Positions 1-5,714 of a stretch of DNA of 8,218 nt are shown here, piece by piece. Both the position numbers and the translations under genes were made by a program. Every line of letters starts with the position of its first letter. Position 1 is the first letter of the stretch. Below the pieces are notes generated by a model. It searched no databases, was not told where the DNA came from, and worked only from the letters and a program-made list of their open reading frames with translations. This DNA is from Bacteroidales bacterium Bact_07 (GTDB lineage: Bacteria > Bacteroidota > Bacteroidia > Bacteroidales > Tenuifilaceae). Location: NCBI GenBank assembly GCA_001603415.1, contig LUYY01000077.1, positions 1-8,218 of the forward strand, written 5' to 3'.

Positions 1-41
1 TAGAGTTTTGTTAAACCATGCATAATCGTTTCCACCACGGG

Positions 42-49
42 CAAAGGTA
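42..49 (-). promoter_or_regulatory. Leftward -7 box (TACCTTTG) near left edge
   Basis: Read on the minus strand, this is TACCTTTG, an exact match to the Bacteroidota sigma-70 type -7 element TAnnTTTG. No TTG -33 element lies at the usual distance; the nearest TTG (minus strand, 77-79) is 27 nt upstream. A minus-strand ATG at 23-21 follows 18 nt after the box, close to the box-to-ATG spacing of the other genes here, and opens a frame (MHGLTKL) that stays open for the few codons left before the edge. The box could instead serve an RNA gene off the window. Which gene it drives cannot be decided from this window. Confidence 0.35.
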
Positions 50-150
50 AAAAAAAATGCTAAAAAACATTTTTTGCAAACTATTTTAATCCAAAGGATG
101 GCACACATTTTTGATAAATTTTGAAACATAAACCAGCAAAAGCATTTTTA

Positions 151-170
151 ACCAATTAAAACCAATTGGT
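151..170. repeat. Palindrome ACCAATTGGT with a 10-bp-spaced half repeat
   Basis: ACCAATTGGT at 161-170 is a perfect 10-bp palindrome. Its left half, ACCAATT, is also present exactly 10 bp upstream at 151-157. The palindrome covers the TTG that would act as the -33 element of the first gene and ends 14 nt before that gene's -7 box. This position suits a repressor operator, but the short A/T-rich sequence could also arise by chance. Confidence 0.35.
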
Positions 171-192
171 ATGGAAAAGTGTATTAACTTTG
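166..192 (+). promoter_or_regulatory. Promoter of the exported-protein gene (TTG...TAACTTTG)
   Basis: TAACTTTG at 185-192 matches the Bacteroidota -7 consensus TAnnTTTG. A TTG at 166-168 lies 16 nt upstream, somewhat short of the roughly 19-21 nt typical of the group. The start codon of the downstream gene is at 237, giving a leader of about 35-40 nt, longer than those inferred for the other genes here. No other good box lies closer to that start. Confidence 0.55.
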
Positions 193-236
193 TGTATGGC
201 GATAGAAAAACATAGTAACCATAAAACCTGATAAAC

Positions 237-1082
237 ATGAAGAAACTATCACTAATTATCGGACTAGTAACCATAAGCCTTTGGGGTGTGGCACAACGTA
301 ACCTGGTAAGGCCTGAGGATGTAAAGGCTTTTATGGCCTCAACAACCTACGTGGTACTGGAAAACAATCCAACCTCGCAGTTTAATATCGAAATCCGTGA
401 GGCAGTTGAGCGTTCATGGAAAATCACCCCTTACAAGTTCATTACCGCTAAGGAGTTTAACGATATGCGTAAGGATATCGACAAGTCGTTCTTGGTTCTA
501 ATCCAAATGCGATTCGATAAGGACAAAATTGCACCCACCTATAATTTCCTTAGCGTATCGATGGGTGCTGCCGTTTCCAAAATTACCGATATGCCCGATA
601 TCTGCTCTGTTCCGCTTAGTTACAAGGATTTACCCGAGGATACTTACACCTACAAGCTTGAGGGTATTATCCGTTTCATGCAAAACTACATCACAGCCAT
701 TAACGAGAATCCCAAACTCATTAAAAAGGATGCCTTCAAGTTTTACAATAAGAACATGAAGCAGATTAAGAATAAGGAGTTGTGGGTAACTGAGAGTGGG
801 CTTGAAAAGAGTGTTCGCCCACTTGCCGAAATCCGTAAGGTTTACAAGTTTAACATCAAGGTTGTGAACCCTGAAGACATTCAGAAAGCTATTCTGGAAC
901 AGAATCCTAATGTCCTTTACCTGCACAAGGTAGGGCCTGAGGGTAGCCGTTTGCAATGGCGTGTTTGGAAGATGATTCTTGGTGCCGGCGACGACCAGCT
1001 ATACTACTTCGACATGCACACCATCTCCAAATCGAAAGGCGATGGTTTCCTTGCCAAAGACTTTGCTAAAATCAACAAGTAG
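237..1082 (+). CDS. Exported protein of unknown function (281 aa)
   Basis: I do not recognise a characterised family. Residues 1-19 form a typical Sec signal peptide: a KK start, a hydrophobic stretch and a small-residue GVA site before Gln20. There is no lipobox Cys, so the mature protein is probably periplasmic or secreted rather than a lipoprotein. No later membrane segment, repeat or sorting domain is visible. The mature part is rich in Lys, aromatic and Asp/Glu residues. Notable segments are TTYVVLENNP (36-45), WKITPYKFIT (61-70), DMPDICSVPLSY (118-129) and LHKVGPEGSR (229-238). From memory, similarly organised exported proteins occur across Bacteroidota as conserved hypotheticals; I infer kinship but could not search. 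The ATG at 237 is chosen because the signal peptide begins there. The gene appears monocistronic: its own -7 box lies upstream and a hairpin terminator follows the stop. Confidence in the gene is high; its function is unknown. Confidence 0.9.
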   Translation: MKKLSLIIGLVTISLWGVAQRNLVRPEDVKAFMASTTYVVLENNPTSQFNIEIREAVERSWKITPYKFITAKEFNDMRKDIDKSFLVLIQMRFDKDKIAPTYNFLSVSMGAAVSKITDMPDICSVPLSYKDLPEDTYTYKLEGIIRFMQNYITAINENPKLIKKDAFKFYNKNMKQIKNKELWVTESGLEKSVRPLAEIRKVYKFNIKVVNPEDIQKAILEQNPNVLYLHKVGPEGSRLQWRVWKMILGAGDDQLYYFDMHTISKSKGDGFLAKDFAKINK

Positions 1083-1099
1083 AATATTTTAAAAATATT
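1083..1099. repeat. A/T-only inverted repeat after the stop codon
   Basis: AATATTTT at 1083-1090 and AAAATATT at 1092-1099 are perfect reverse complements separated by a single A. The element begins immediately after the TAG of the exported-protein gene and precedes the GC-rich terminator hairpin. With only A-T pairs and almost no loop it would be weak as RNA structure. It may be a bent or easily melted DNA segment, or simply the A-tract side of the terminator. Confidence 0.4.
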
Positions 1100-1104
1100 T
1101 TGAG

Positions 1105-1141
1105 ACCGCCGTCGGGTATTTACCTGTCGGCGGTTATTTTT
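1105..1141 (+). terminator. Rho-independent terminator of the exported-protein gene
   Basis: ACCGCCG (1105-1111) pairs perfectly with CGGCGGT (1128-1134). After one T-T mismatch the stem continues inward with C1113-G1126, a G-T wobble, then G1115-C1124, G1116-C1123 and T1117-A1122 around a small loop. The run TTATTTTT (1134-1141) follows the stem directly. This is the classic intrinsic terminator layout, 22 nt after the stop codon. The U-tract overlaps the -7 box assigned to ettA. Confidence 0.85.
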
Positions 1142-1142
1142 G
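1135..1142 (+). promoter_or_regulatory. -7 box (TATTTTTG) for ettA
   Basis: TATTTTTG matches TAnnTTTG exactly and ends 20 nt before the ettA ATG, the same spacing seen for the receptor and DUF4870 genes. No TTG lies at the expected -33 position, which is occupied by the upstream terminator hairpin. Since the box lies inside the T-rich terminator tail, a chance match is possible. Confidence 0.5.
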
Positions 1143-1162
1143 CAGCTGAAAACGTAAATACA

Positions 1163-2836
1163 ATGGCCGACGAAAAAATTATCTTTTCCATGGTGGGGGT
1201 GAGCAAAACCTTCCCACCCCACAAAAGGGTGCTGAACAATATCTACCTATCGTTTTTCTATGGTGCTAAAATTGGTATCATCGGATTAAACGGTTCAGGG
1301 AAATCAACTTTGATGAAGATTATAGCCGGGGTTGAGAAGTCGTACGAGGGAGAGGTGGTGTTTTCGCCTGGTTACACGGTGGGATACCTGGAACAGGAAC
1401 CTCACCTCGACGATAGCAAAACCGTGCGTCAGGTTGTGGAGGAGGGCGTACAGGAGGTAGTTGACCTGCTCAAGGAGTACGAAGAGGTTAACGCCCGCTT
1501 TGCCGAGCCCATGAGCGATGACGAGATGAATAAACTGATTGAGCGGCAGGGCGAACTAACCGAAAAGTTAGACCATATTGATGCCTGGAACCTCGACTCA
1601 AAGCTTGAGCGAGCCATGGATGCCCTCCGTTGCCCCGATGGCGATACTCCTGTTAAGGTACTCTCCGGTGGCGAGCGTCGCCGGGTTGCCCTATGCCGAC
1701 TCCTGCTTCAGCAGCCCGATGTGCTGCTCCTGGATGAGCCTACCAACCACCTTGATGCCGAATCGATTCAATGGCTCGAGATGCACCTGCAACAGTACAA
1801 GGGAACCGTTATTGCCATTACCCACGACCGCTACTTCCTCGATAACGTAGCGGGTTGGATTCTGGAGCTTGACCGCGGCGAGGGCATTCCCTGGAAGGGC
1901 AACTATTCCTCGTGGCTTGAGCAAAAATCCATACGATTAGCCCAGGAAGAAAAACAGGAAAGTAAGCGCCGTAAAACCCTTGAGCGCGAGCTGGAGTGGG
2001 TTCGAATGTCACCTAAGGCTCGCCAAGCCAAATCCAAAGCGCGCCTCTCCGCTTACGACAAACTGCTGAACGAGGATGTAAAACAGAAGGAAGAAAAACT
2101 TGAAATTTTCATCCCCAACGGGCCTCGACTTGGCGATTTGGTAATTGAAGCTAGCAACGTTTCCAAGGCATACGGCGATAAGTTGCTTTTCGAAAACCTT
2201 TCGTTTAAACTTCCACCAAACGGAATAGTAGGTGTTATTGGCCCCAACGGTGCAGGTAAAACTACACTCTTCCGCCTTATCATGGGGCTTGAAAAGCCCG
2301 ATAGCGGCGATTTTCGGGTTGGCGAAACCGTAAAATTAGCCTATGTTGACCAGCAACACAAGGCTATCGATCCGAATAAAACCGTTTTTGAGGTGATATC
2401 GGGCGGTGCCGATAATATCATGCTGGGTAACAGGCAAATAAATGCCCGTGCCTACGTGGCACGATTCAACTTTTCCGGTGCCGATCAGGAAAAGAAGTGT
2501 GGAATGCTCTCCGGTGGCGAACGTAACAGGTTACACCTTGCCCTTGCCCTTAAAGAAGAAGGGAACGTGATCCTGCTCGACGAGCCCACCAACGATATCG
2601 ATGTAAACACACTACGAGCATTAGAAGAAGGTTTGGAAAACTTTGCCGGATGCGCCGTGGTTATCTCGCACGACCGTTGGTTCCTCGACCGCATTGCCAC
2701 CCATATCCTTGCCTTCGAAGGCAACTCGCAGGTTTACTTCTTTGAAGGGTCATACTCGGATTACGAGGAAAATAAAAAGAAACGCCTTGGCGACGATACA
2801 CCCCACAGGATAAAGTACCGCAAGCTAATGGAATAA
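1163..2836 (+). CDS. ettA: Energy-dependent translational throttle protein EttA (ABC-F)
   Basis: EttA is a soluble ABC-F ATPase that binds the ribosomal E site and, depending on ATP/ADP state, gates the first steps of elongation. Two nucleotide-binding domains are intact. NBD1 has Walker A GLNGSGKST (41-49), signature LSGGERRRV (167-175), Walker B with DEPTNHLD (191-198) and switch His221. NBD2 has GPNGAGKTT (360-368), LSGGERNRL (449-457), LLDEPTNDID (471-480) and His503. Both catalytic glutamates (192, 474) are present, so ATP hydrolysis should be normal. An acidic helical insert at about 90-145 corresponds to the Arm, and a highly charged linker at about 250-320 joins the two NBDs. No membrane segments are present. 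The N-terminal pattern (VSKTFPPHKRVLNNIYLSFF) and the 557-residue length match E. coli EttA (555 aa, from memory) rather than Uup or antibiotic-resistance ABC-Fs. The ATG at 1163 is preferred over an in-frame ATG at 1100, which would add 21 residues encoded across the upstream terminator. It has its own terminator and no operon partners. Confidence 0.95.
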   Translation: MADEKIIFSMVGVSKTFPPHKRVLNNIYLSFFYGAKIGIIGLNGSGKSTLMKIIAGVEKSYEGEVVFSPGYTVGYLEQEPHLDDSKTVRQVVEEGVQEVVDLLKEYEEVNARFAEPMSDDEMNKLIERQGELTEKLDHIDAWNLDSKLERAMDALRCPDGDTPVKVLSGGERRRVALCRLLLQQPDVLLLDEPTNHLDAESIQWLEMHLQQYKGTVIAITHDRYFLDNVAGWILELDRGEGIPWKGNYSSWLEQKSIRLAQEEKQESKRRKTLERELEWVRMSPKARQAKSKARLSAYDKLLNEDVKQKEEKLEIFIPNGPRLGDLVIEASNVSKAYGDKLLFENLSFKLPPNGIVGVIGPNGAGKTTLFRLIMGLEKPDSGDFRVGETVKLAYVDQQHKAIDPNKTVFEVISGGADNIMLGNRQINARAYVARFNFSGADQEKKCGMLSGGERNRLHLALALKEEGNVILLDEPTNDIDVNTLRALEEGLENFAGCAVVISHDRWFLDRIATHILAFEGNSQVYFFEGSYSDYEENKKKRLGDDTPHRIKYRKLME

Positions 2837-2839
2837 TTC

Positions 2840-2869
2840 AAAAGCCGGCAAGTTAGCCGGCTTTTTTTT
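2840..2869 (+). terminator. Strong rho-independent terminator of ettA
   Basis: AAAGCCGGC (2841-2849) pairs perfectly with GCCGGCTTT (2856-2864) around the 6-nt loop AAGTTA; A2840-T2865 extends the stem. Eight consecutive T residues (2862-2869) complete a textbook intrinsic terminator starting 4 nt after the ettA stop. The A-tract on the left arm is short, so it is mainly rightward-acting. Confidence 0.92.
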
Positions 2870-2964
2870 AACTTTTAATATTTACTGAAGCCATCAACAG
2901 GCCGCGCTTACCATTTTATTCCTCTAACTTCATTTAACTCATCAAATTCTTATCAATTTCGCTA

Positions 2965-2991
2965 ATTCCGAATCATTCCGATTTATTCCGA
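2965..2991. repeat. Three ATTCCGA repeats at exact 10-bp spacing
   Basis: ATTCCGA occurs at 2965-2971, 2975-2981 and 2985-2991, so the copies recur on the same face of the helix. The outer copies extend to ATTCCGAAT, which is nearly self-complementary about its centre. They end 42 nt before the -7 box of the downstream DUF4870 gene, a reasonable place for an activator or response-regulator array. They may instead be a small tandem duplication. Confidence 0.5.
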
Positions 2992-3033
2992 ATATTATCC
3001 CCAACCCATGCAGCAAGTTGACGAAGTTTTTCG

Positions 3034-3041
3034 TAATTTTG
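3034..3041 (+). promoter_or_regulatory. -7 box (TAATTTTG) for the DUF4870 gene
   Basis: TAATTTTG matches TAnnTTTG and ends 19 nt before the ATG at 3061. The nearest upstream TTG (3018-3020) is only 13 nt away, too close for a standard -33 element. This promoter may therefore need an activator, possibly acting at the phased repeats upstream. Confidence 0.55.
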
Positions 3042-3060
3042 AAATAATAAATATTTAGGT

Positions 3061-3417
3061 ATGGAAAATATCAACTACACCAGCAACGATGAGCGTACAT
3101 ACAGCATGCTCTGTCATCTTTCGGCCTTATCGGGATTAATTATTCCCTTTGGAAATGTTATTGGGCCATTGGTTTTATGGCTGCTTAAAAAAGACGAATA
3201 CCCCGAGGTTGACAGGCAAGGGAAGGCTGCCCTGAATTTCCAACTATCGCTTACCATTTATTCCATTATTGCCGCTATACTGATAGTCATTCTGGTAGGA
3301 TTTGTGTTACTAGGTGCCATTTTCCTTTTTGGGCTCATAATGACCATTGTGGCTTCGGTAAAGTCGTCGAATGGAGAACGTTTTGAATATCCGCTCTCCA
3401 TCAATCTAATCAAATAG
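3061..3417 (+). CDS. DUF4870 (Tic20-like) small membrane protein
   Basis: A 118-residue inner-membrane protein. The pattern ERTYSMLCHLSAL (11-23), then NVIGPLVLWLLKKDEYPEV (32-50), then DRQGKAALNFQ (51-61) is the hallmark of the DUF4870 family, whose biochemical role is not established. A hydrophobic span at about 20-42 is followed by the short polar segment with the conserved Asp-x-Gln-Gly-Lys, then by two more hydrophobic spans at about 62-84 and 86-101 and a polar tail. The length is normal for the family. The start is set by a -7 box 19 nt upstream; there is no Shine-Dalgarno sequence. It stands alone between the ettA terminator and the convergent receptor gene, whose stop codon is 10 bp away. 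Its terminator seems to lie within the receptor's coding region. Family assignment is confident; the role is unknown. Confidence 0.9.
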   Translation: MENINYTSNDERTYSMLCHLSALSGLIIPFGNVIGPLVLWLLKKDEYPEVDRQGKAALNFQLSLTIYSIIAAILIVILVGFVLLGAIFLFGLIMTIVASVKSSNGERFEYPLSINLIK

Positions 3418-3427
3418 GATAGATTTT

Positions 3428-5644
3428 CTAAAACCTGATTTCAATTCCAAAATCAATCCTCCGGAGATCCTGGAGGATTTTTGGACTTCCCCAGTTGGCA
3501 TTTATGGTTTGCCCGTAATACTCGGCATTGAATAAATTCTCAAAATGCAGGAATCCCGATAGTCCTTGCCAAATATTATTCACCCTTAGATTCAGATTTA
3601 CAAGTAAAACGGGGTCGAAATTTATATATCCATCTTTATCCACAAAACTGGAGTAAAGCGTATTCACGTGAGGCGATAGAATTCTTCGGGTGCTATACCA
3701 CTGAATTCCTACCGCCACAGCAAGTTTATTGTACTTGTAAAATAAATTCGAGGTTACTGTATGCGCTGAAATCAAATTGTTGCTTAGCCTAACCCTTGTA
3801 GCATTTAAATCATCGTACCCTAAAAGTAATGTATAACCTGCATAAAGATTGAAATTGGGACTAAGCATATAAGTTACATCGATGTTTCCTCCGTACCTGA
3901 AACCTTTAAAAAGGTTAAGGCTTTGGATTAATGGCACGAAGTACTGGTTACTGCCAATTTGAACAAACACAGAATCGCCTGTTTGAAATGATTCCACAAT
4001 GCCATCGCGTATATGATTAGCAAAAACATTTGCATTAAACTGATAGCTTTTGGCAACATAGGTAGCATCAAAATCGATAGAGTAATTACGCTCCGGATTC
4101 AAATGTGGATTTGGCTTGATGTATGAAAAAGTGGTTATACTCTCAAAATACCGTTGGGTAACACTTGGCGCTAAATATCCCTGCGCAAAGGTTAACTTGT
4201 ACACAAACCGATTTTTACGCGAAACCAAAGCCATTCGTGGGGTAAAACACAAACCGTAATCGCTTGAGTAATCGAAACGGCCCCCAGCGGTAGCAAAAAG
4301 ACGCGAGCCAAGTTTAAAATTCAATTCCGAATATGCTCCAACAGTATTAAAATTATGCTCCCATCTACTGCGCTGGGCTTCAGTTGTTATGGGCTTACCG
4401 CCTTTGCCCTCGCTTATTATGGGAATGCCATAAATGTTATCGAAATCGATACCCGATGTAACATTGAGTTTTTGGGAGGGCTGGTAAAAATATCGAACCT
4501 TGAAACCTGAGGTAAGAGTCCGAAAGTAATAGTATTTTCGTCCACCATACGCATAAAGCGAATCGACCAGAACGGTTGAATCGGCAAAATTAATGGTTCC
4601 GCTACGGCCTAAATCGGCAGTGTAAAGGTTTGCGGTTCGTGGGTCGAGCTCATGCTTCTTGAAGTAAGCCGAAAGGCTTAGCGTTCCCTTATGTGTAATA
4701 TTTTTGGAATAATCCACATGCAGAATTTGGTTTGTAAGTGCCGTTACGGTTGAATACTCTGACACGTAAAAGTCGGGGTTGCAGCCGTATGTTTCACTTG
4801 CCTCGATGTTAGTTTGTAGAAATCGAATTTTAAAACCACCCCAACCCATTCCAATATCGTACATTGAATTTCTTGTCCCCCTGTAAAATCGTTCGGTATA
4901 TGGGTGTTTTGGGAAAACGTGCCTATTCTTATAGGTAACCGATTTACTGGTTGGGTCTTGTTCATCGCTTGTGTACGATGAGTAACTTAACGAAACCCAC
5001 TTGCCACCACCCATATTCCGGGTTAGTCCTGCACCAATCCTTTGTGTATTAAAACTTCCGTAAGTGTAACTGCCAAAGGTGTTGTCGGATGTTTCGGTAA
5101 TAATATTAATCATACCGGCATAGGCATCACGACCGTAAAGGGTAGAGTTTGGCCCATACACAACCTCAATTTGCTTCACATTATAAAGGGGGATGCTGTT
5201 AAGCCCCATGTATAGGCCCTCCTCAGCTTCATCGCTGAGTTTTACCCCATCGATAAGGATTAGAAACTTATTATTGCCCGAGTCGCCACTCCTATGCCCA
5301 CGCAGGTTAACAATTGCCCCTTTCATCCAGTGCCCATATTCCGATTGTAGCTGAAAGTAAGGAGCATCTTTTAGGGCATCGGTCAGGTCAAAATAACCAC
5401 GGTTCTCAATATCGGAACGTGTAATTACAAAAACCTTTGCCGACGATTCCCATAACTTTTGCTCGTAAAGAGCCGATGTTGTAACCGGAATCTCAATTAA
5501 GTTTTCGATAGGCATAACCAGCAAATCCTCCAACCGTATTGTATCAACATTTTGGGCTTTTGCAGGAATAGCAATACTTACGGCTATTAGGAATTGACCG
5601 ATTAAACTAAAAAATACTTTACTATTAAACCTAAAATGGAACAT
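3428..5644 (-). CDS. TonB-dependent outer-membrane receptor (738 aa)
   Basis: This is an energised outer-membrane importer. Residues 1-30 are a signal peptide ending in AKA before Gln31. A short segment (33-64) carries LEDLLVMPIENLIEIPVTTS, as seen before the plug in CirA/BtuB-like receptors. The plug (about 66-183) includes VFVITRSDI (71-79), NLRG (113-116), LILIDG (128-133) and IEVVYGPNSTLYG (159-171). The remainder, rich in alternating aromatic strands, forms the 22-strand-type barrel and ends in Phe738, the usual barrel-assembly signal. There is no N-terminal CarboxypepD_reg-like domain and no SusD-type neighbour, so it resembles siderophore, cobalamin or metal-type receptors more than SusC; the substrate is unknown. 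The start is the ATG at 5644. A TTG eight codons upstream (5668) lies inside the -7 promoter box and cannot be in the mRNA if that promoter is used. The gene is divergent from the secreted carboxypeptidase and convergent with the DUF4870 gene. No clear terminator follows it on its own strand. Confidence 0.92.
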   Translation of the reverse strand: MFHFRFNSKVFFSLIGQFLIAVSIAIPAKAQNVDTIRLEDLLVMPIENLIEIPVTTSALYEQKLWESSAKVFVITRSDIENRGYFDLTDALKDAPYFQLQSEYGHWMKGAIVNLRGHRSGDSGNNKFLILIDGVKLSDEAEEGLYMGLNSIPLYNVKQIEVVYGPNSTLYGRDAYAGMINIITETSDNTFGSYTYGSFNTQRIGAGLTRNMGGGKWVSLSYSSYTSDEQDPTSKSVTYKNRHVFPKHPYTERFYRGTRNSMYDIGMGWGGFKIRFLQTNIEASETYGCNPDFYVSEYSTVTALTNQILHVDYSKNITHKGTLSLSAYFKKHELDPRTANLYTADLGRSGTINFADSTVLVDSLYAYGGRKYYYFRTLTSGFKVRYFYQPSQKLNVTSGIDFDNIYGIPIISEGKGGKPITTEAQRSRWEHNFNTVGAYSELNFKLGSRLFATAGGRFDYSSDYGLCFTPRMALVSRKNRFVYKLTFAQGYLAPSVTQRYFESITTFSYIKPNPHLNPERNYSIDFDATYVAKSYQFNANVFANHIRDGIVESFQTGDSVFVQIGSNQYFVPLIQSLNLFKGFRYGGNIDVTYMLSPNFNLYAGYTLLLGYDDLNATRVRLSNNLISAHTVTSNLFYKYNKLAVAVGIQWYSTRRILSPHVNTLYSSFVDKDGYINFDPVLLVNLNLRVNNIWQGLSGFLHFENLFNAEYYGQTINANWGSPKILQDLRRIDFGIEIRF
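3455..3482 (+). terminator. Terminator-like hairpin for the DUF4870 gene, inside the receptor gene
   Basis: AATCCTCC (3455-3462) pairs perfectly with GGAGGATT (3472-3479) around a 9-nt loop, followed by five T residues (3478-3482). Read rightward this is a plausible intrinsic terminator 37 nt after the DUF4870 stop. On the other strand the same bases encode the receptor's C-terminal residues KILQDLRRI, so the hairpin is constrained by two uses. The stem is moderate and the T-run short. Confidence 0.6.
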
Positions 5645-5665
5645 TTTAAACTTAACGGTCAATCT

Positions 5666-5696
5666 CAAATCTACTAAAATTTCAGTAAGTTTACAA
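5666..5696 (-). promoter_or_regulatory. Receptor promoter: TTG-N20-TAGATTTG
   Basis: On the minus strand TTG (5696-5694) is followed after exactly 20 nt by TAGATTTG (5673-5666), a full match to the Bacteroidota -33/-7 arrangement. The -7 box ends 21 nt before the ATG at 5644, implying a leader of about 14 nt. It is the best promoter in the window and decides the start codon of the receptor. Confidence 0.75.
5686..5693 (+). promoter_or_regulatory. Candidate -7 box (TAAGTTTA) for the carboxypeptidase
   Basis: TAAGTTTA differs from TAnnTTTG only in its last base and ends 21 nt before the carboxypeptidase ATG, matching the spacing of the other genes. No -33 TTG is seen. It directly abuts the -33 element of the opposing receptor promoter. 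It is also the core of an imperfect palindrome, GTAAGTTTAC (5685-5694), with 4-bp arms. Confidence 0.35.
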
Positions 5697-5714
5697 CATC
5701 AAAAATCATTTGCA

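Noticed and set aside
52..75. A/T hairpin (AAAAAATG / CATTTTTT) as a terminator
   Set aside because: The stem is almost wholly A-T with an 8-nt loop and no T-run after it; it is expected by chance in A/T-rich DNA.
86..274. Minus-strand 62-codon open frame
   Set aside because: It runs antisense into the signal peptide of the exported-protein gene, has no family-like sequence, and its low-complexity hydrophobic content reflects A/T-rich intergenic DNA.
630..956. Minus-strand 108-codon open frame antisense to the exported protein
   Set aside because: It is a shadow frame with no promoter, no recognisable motif, and full overlap with a well-supported gene.
1100..1162. N-terminal extension of ettA from the ATG at 1100
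   Set aside because: The extra 21 codons lie across the upstream terminator hairpin and the -7 box; EttA proteins begin at the equivalent of 1163.
5645..5668. TTG start adding eight residues to the receptor
   Set aside because: The TTG is part of the TAGATTTG -7 box, so it would lie upstream of the transcript start; the ATG at 5644 gives a proper signal peptide.
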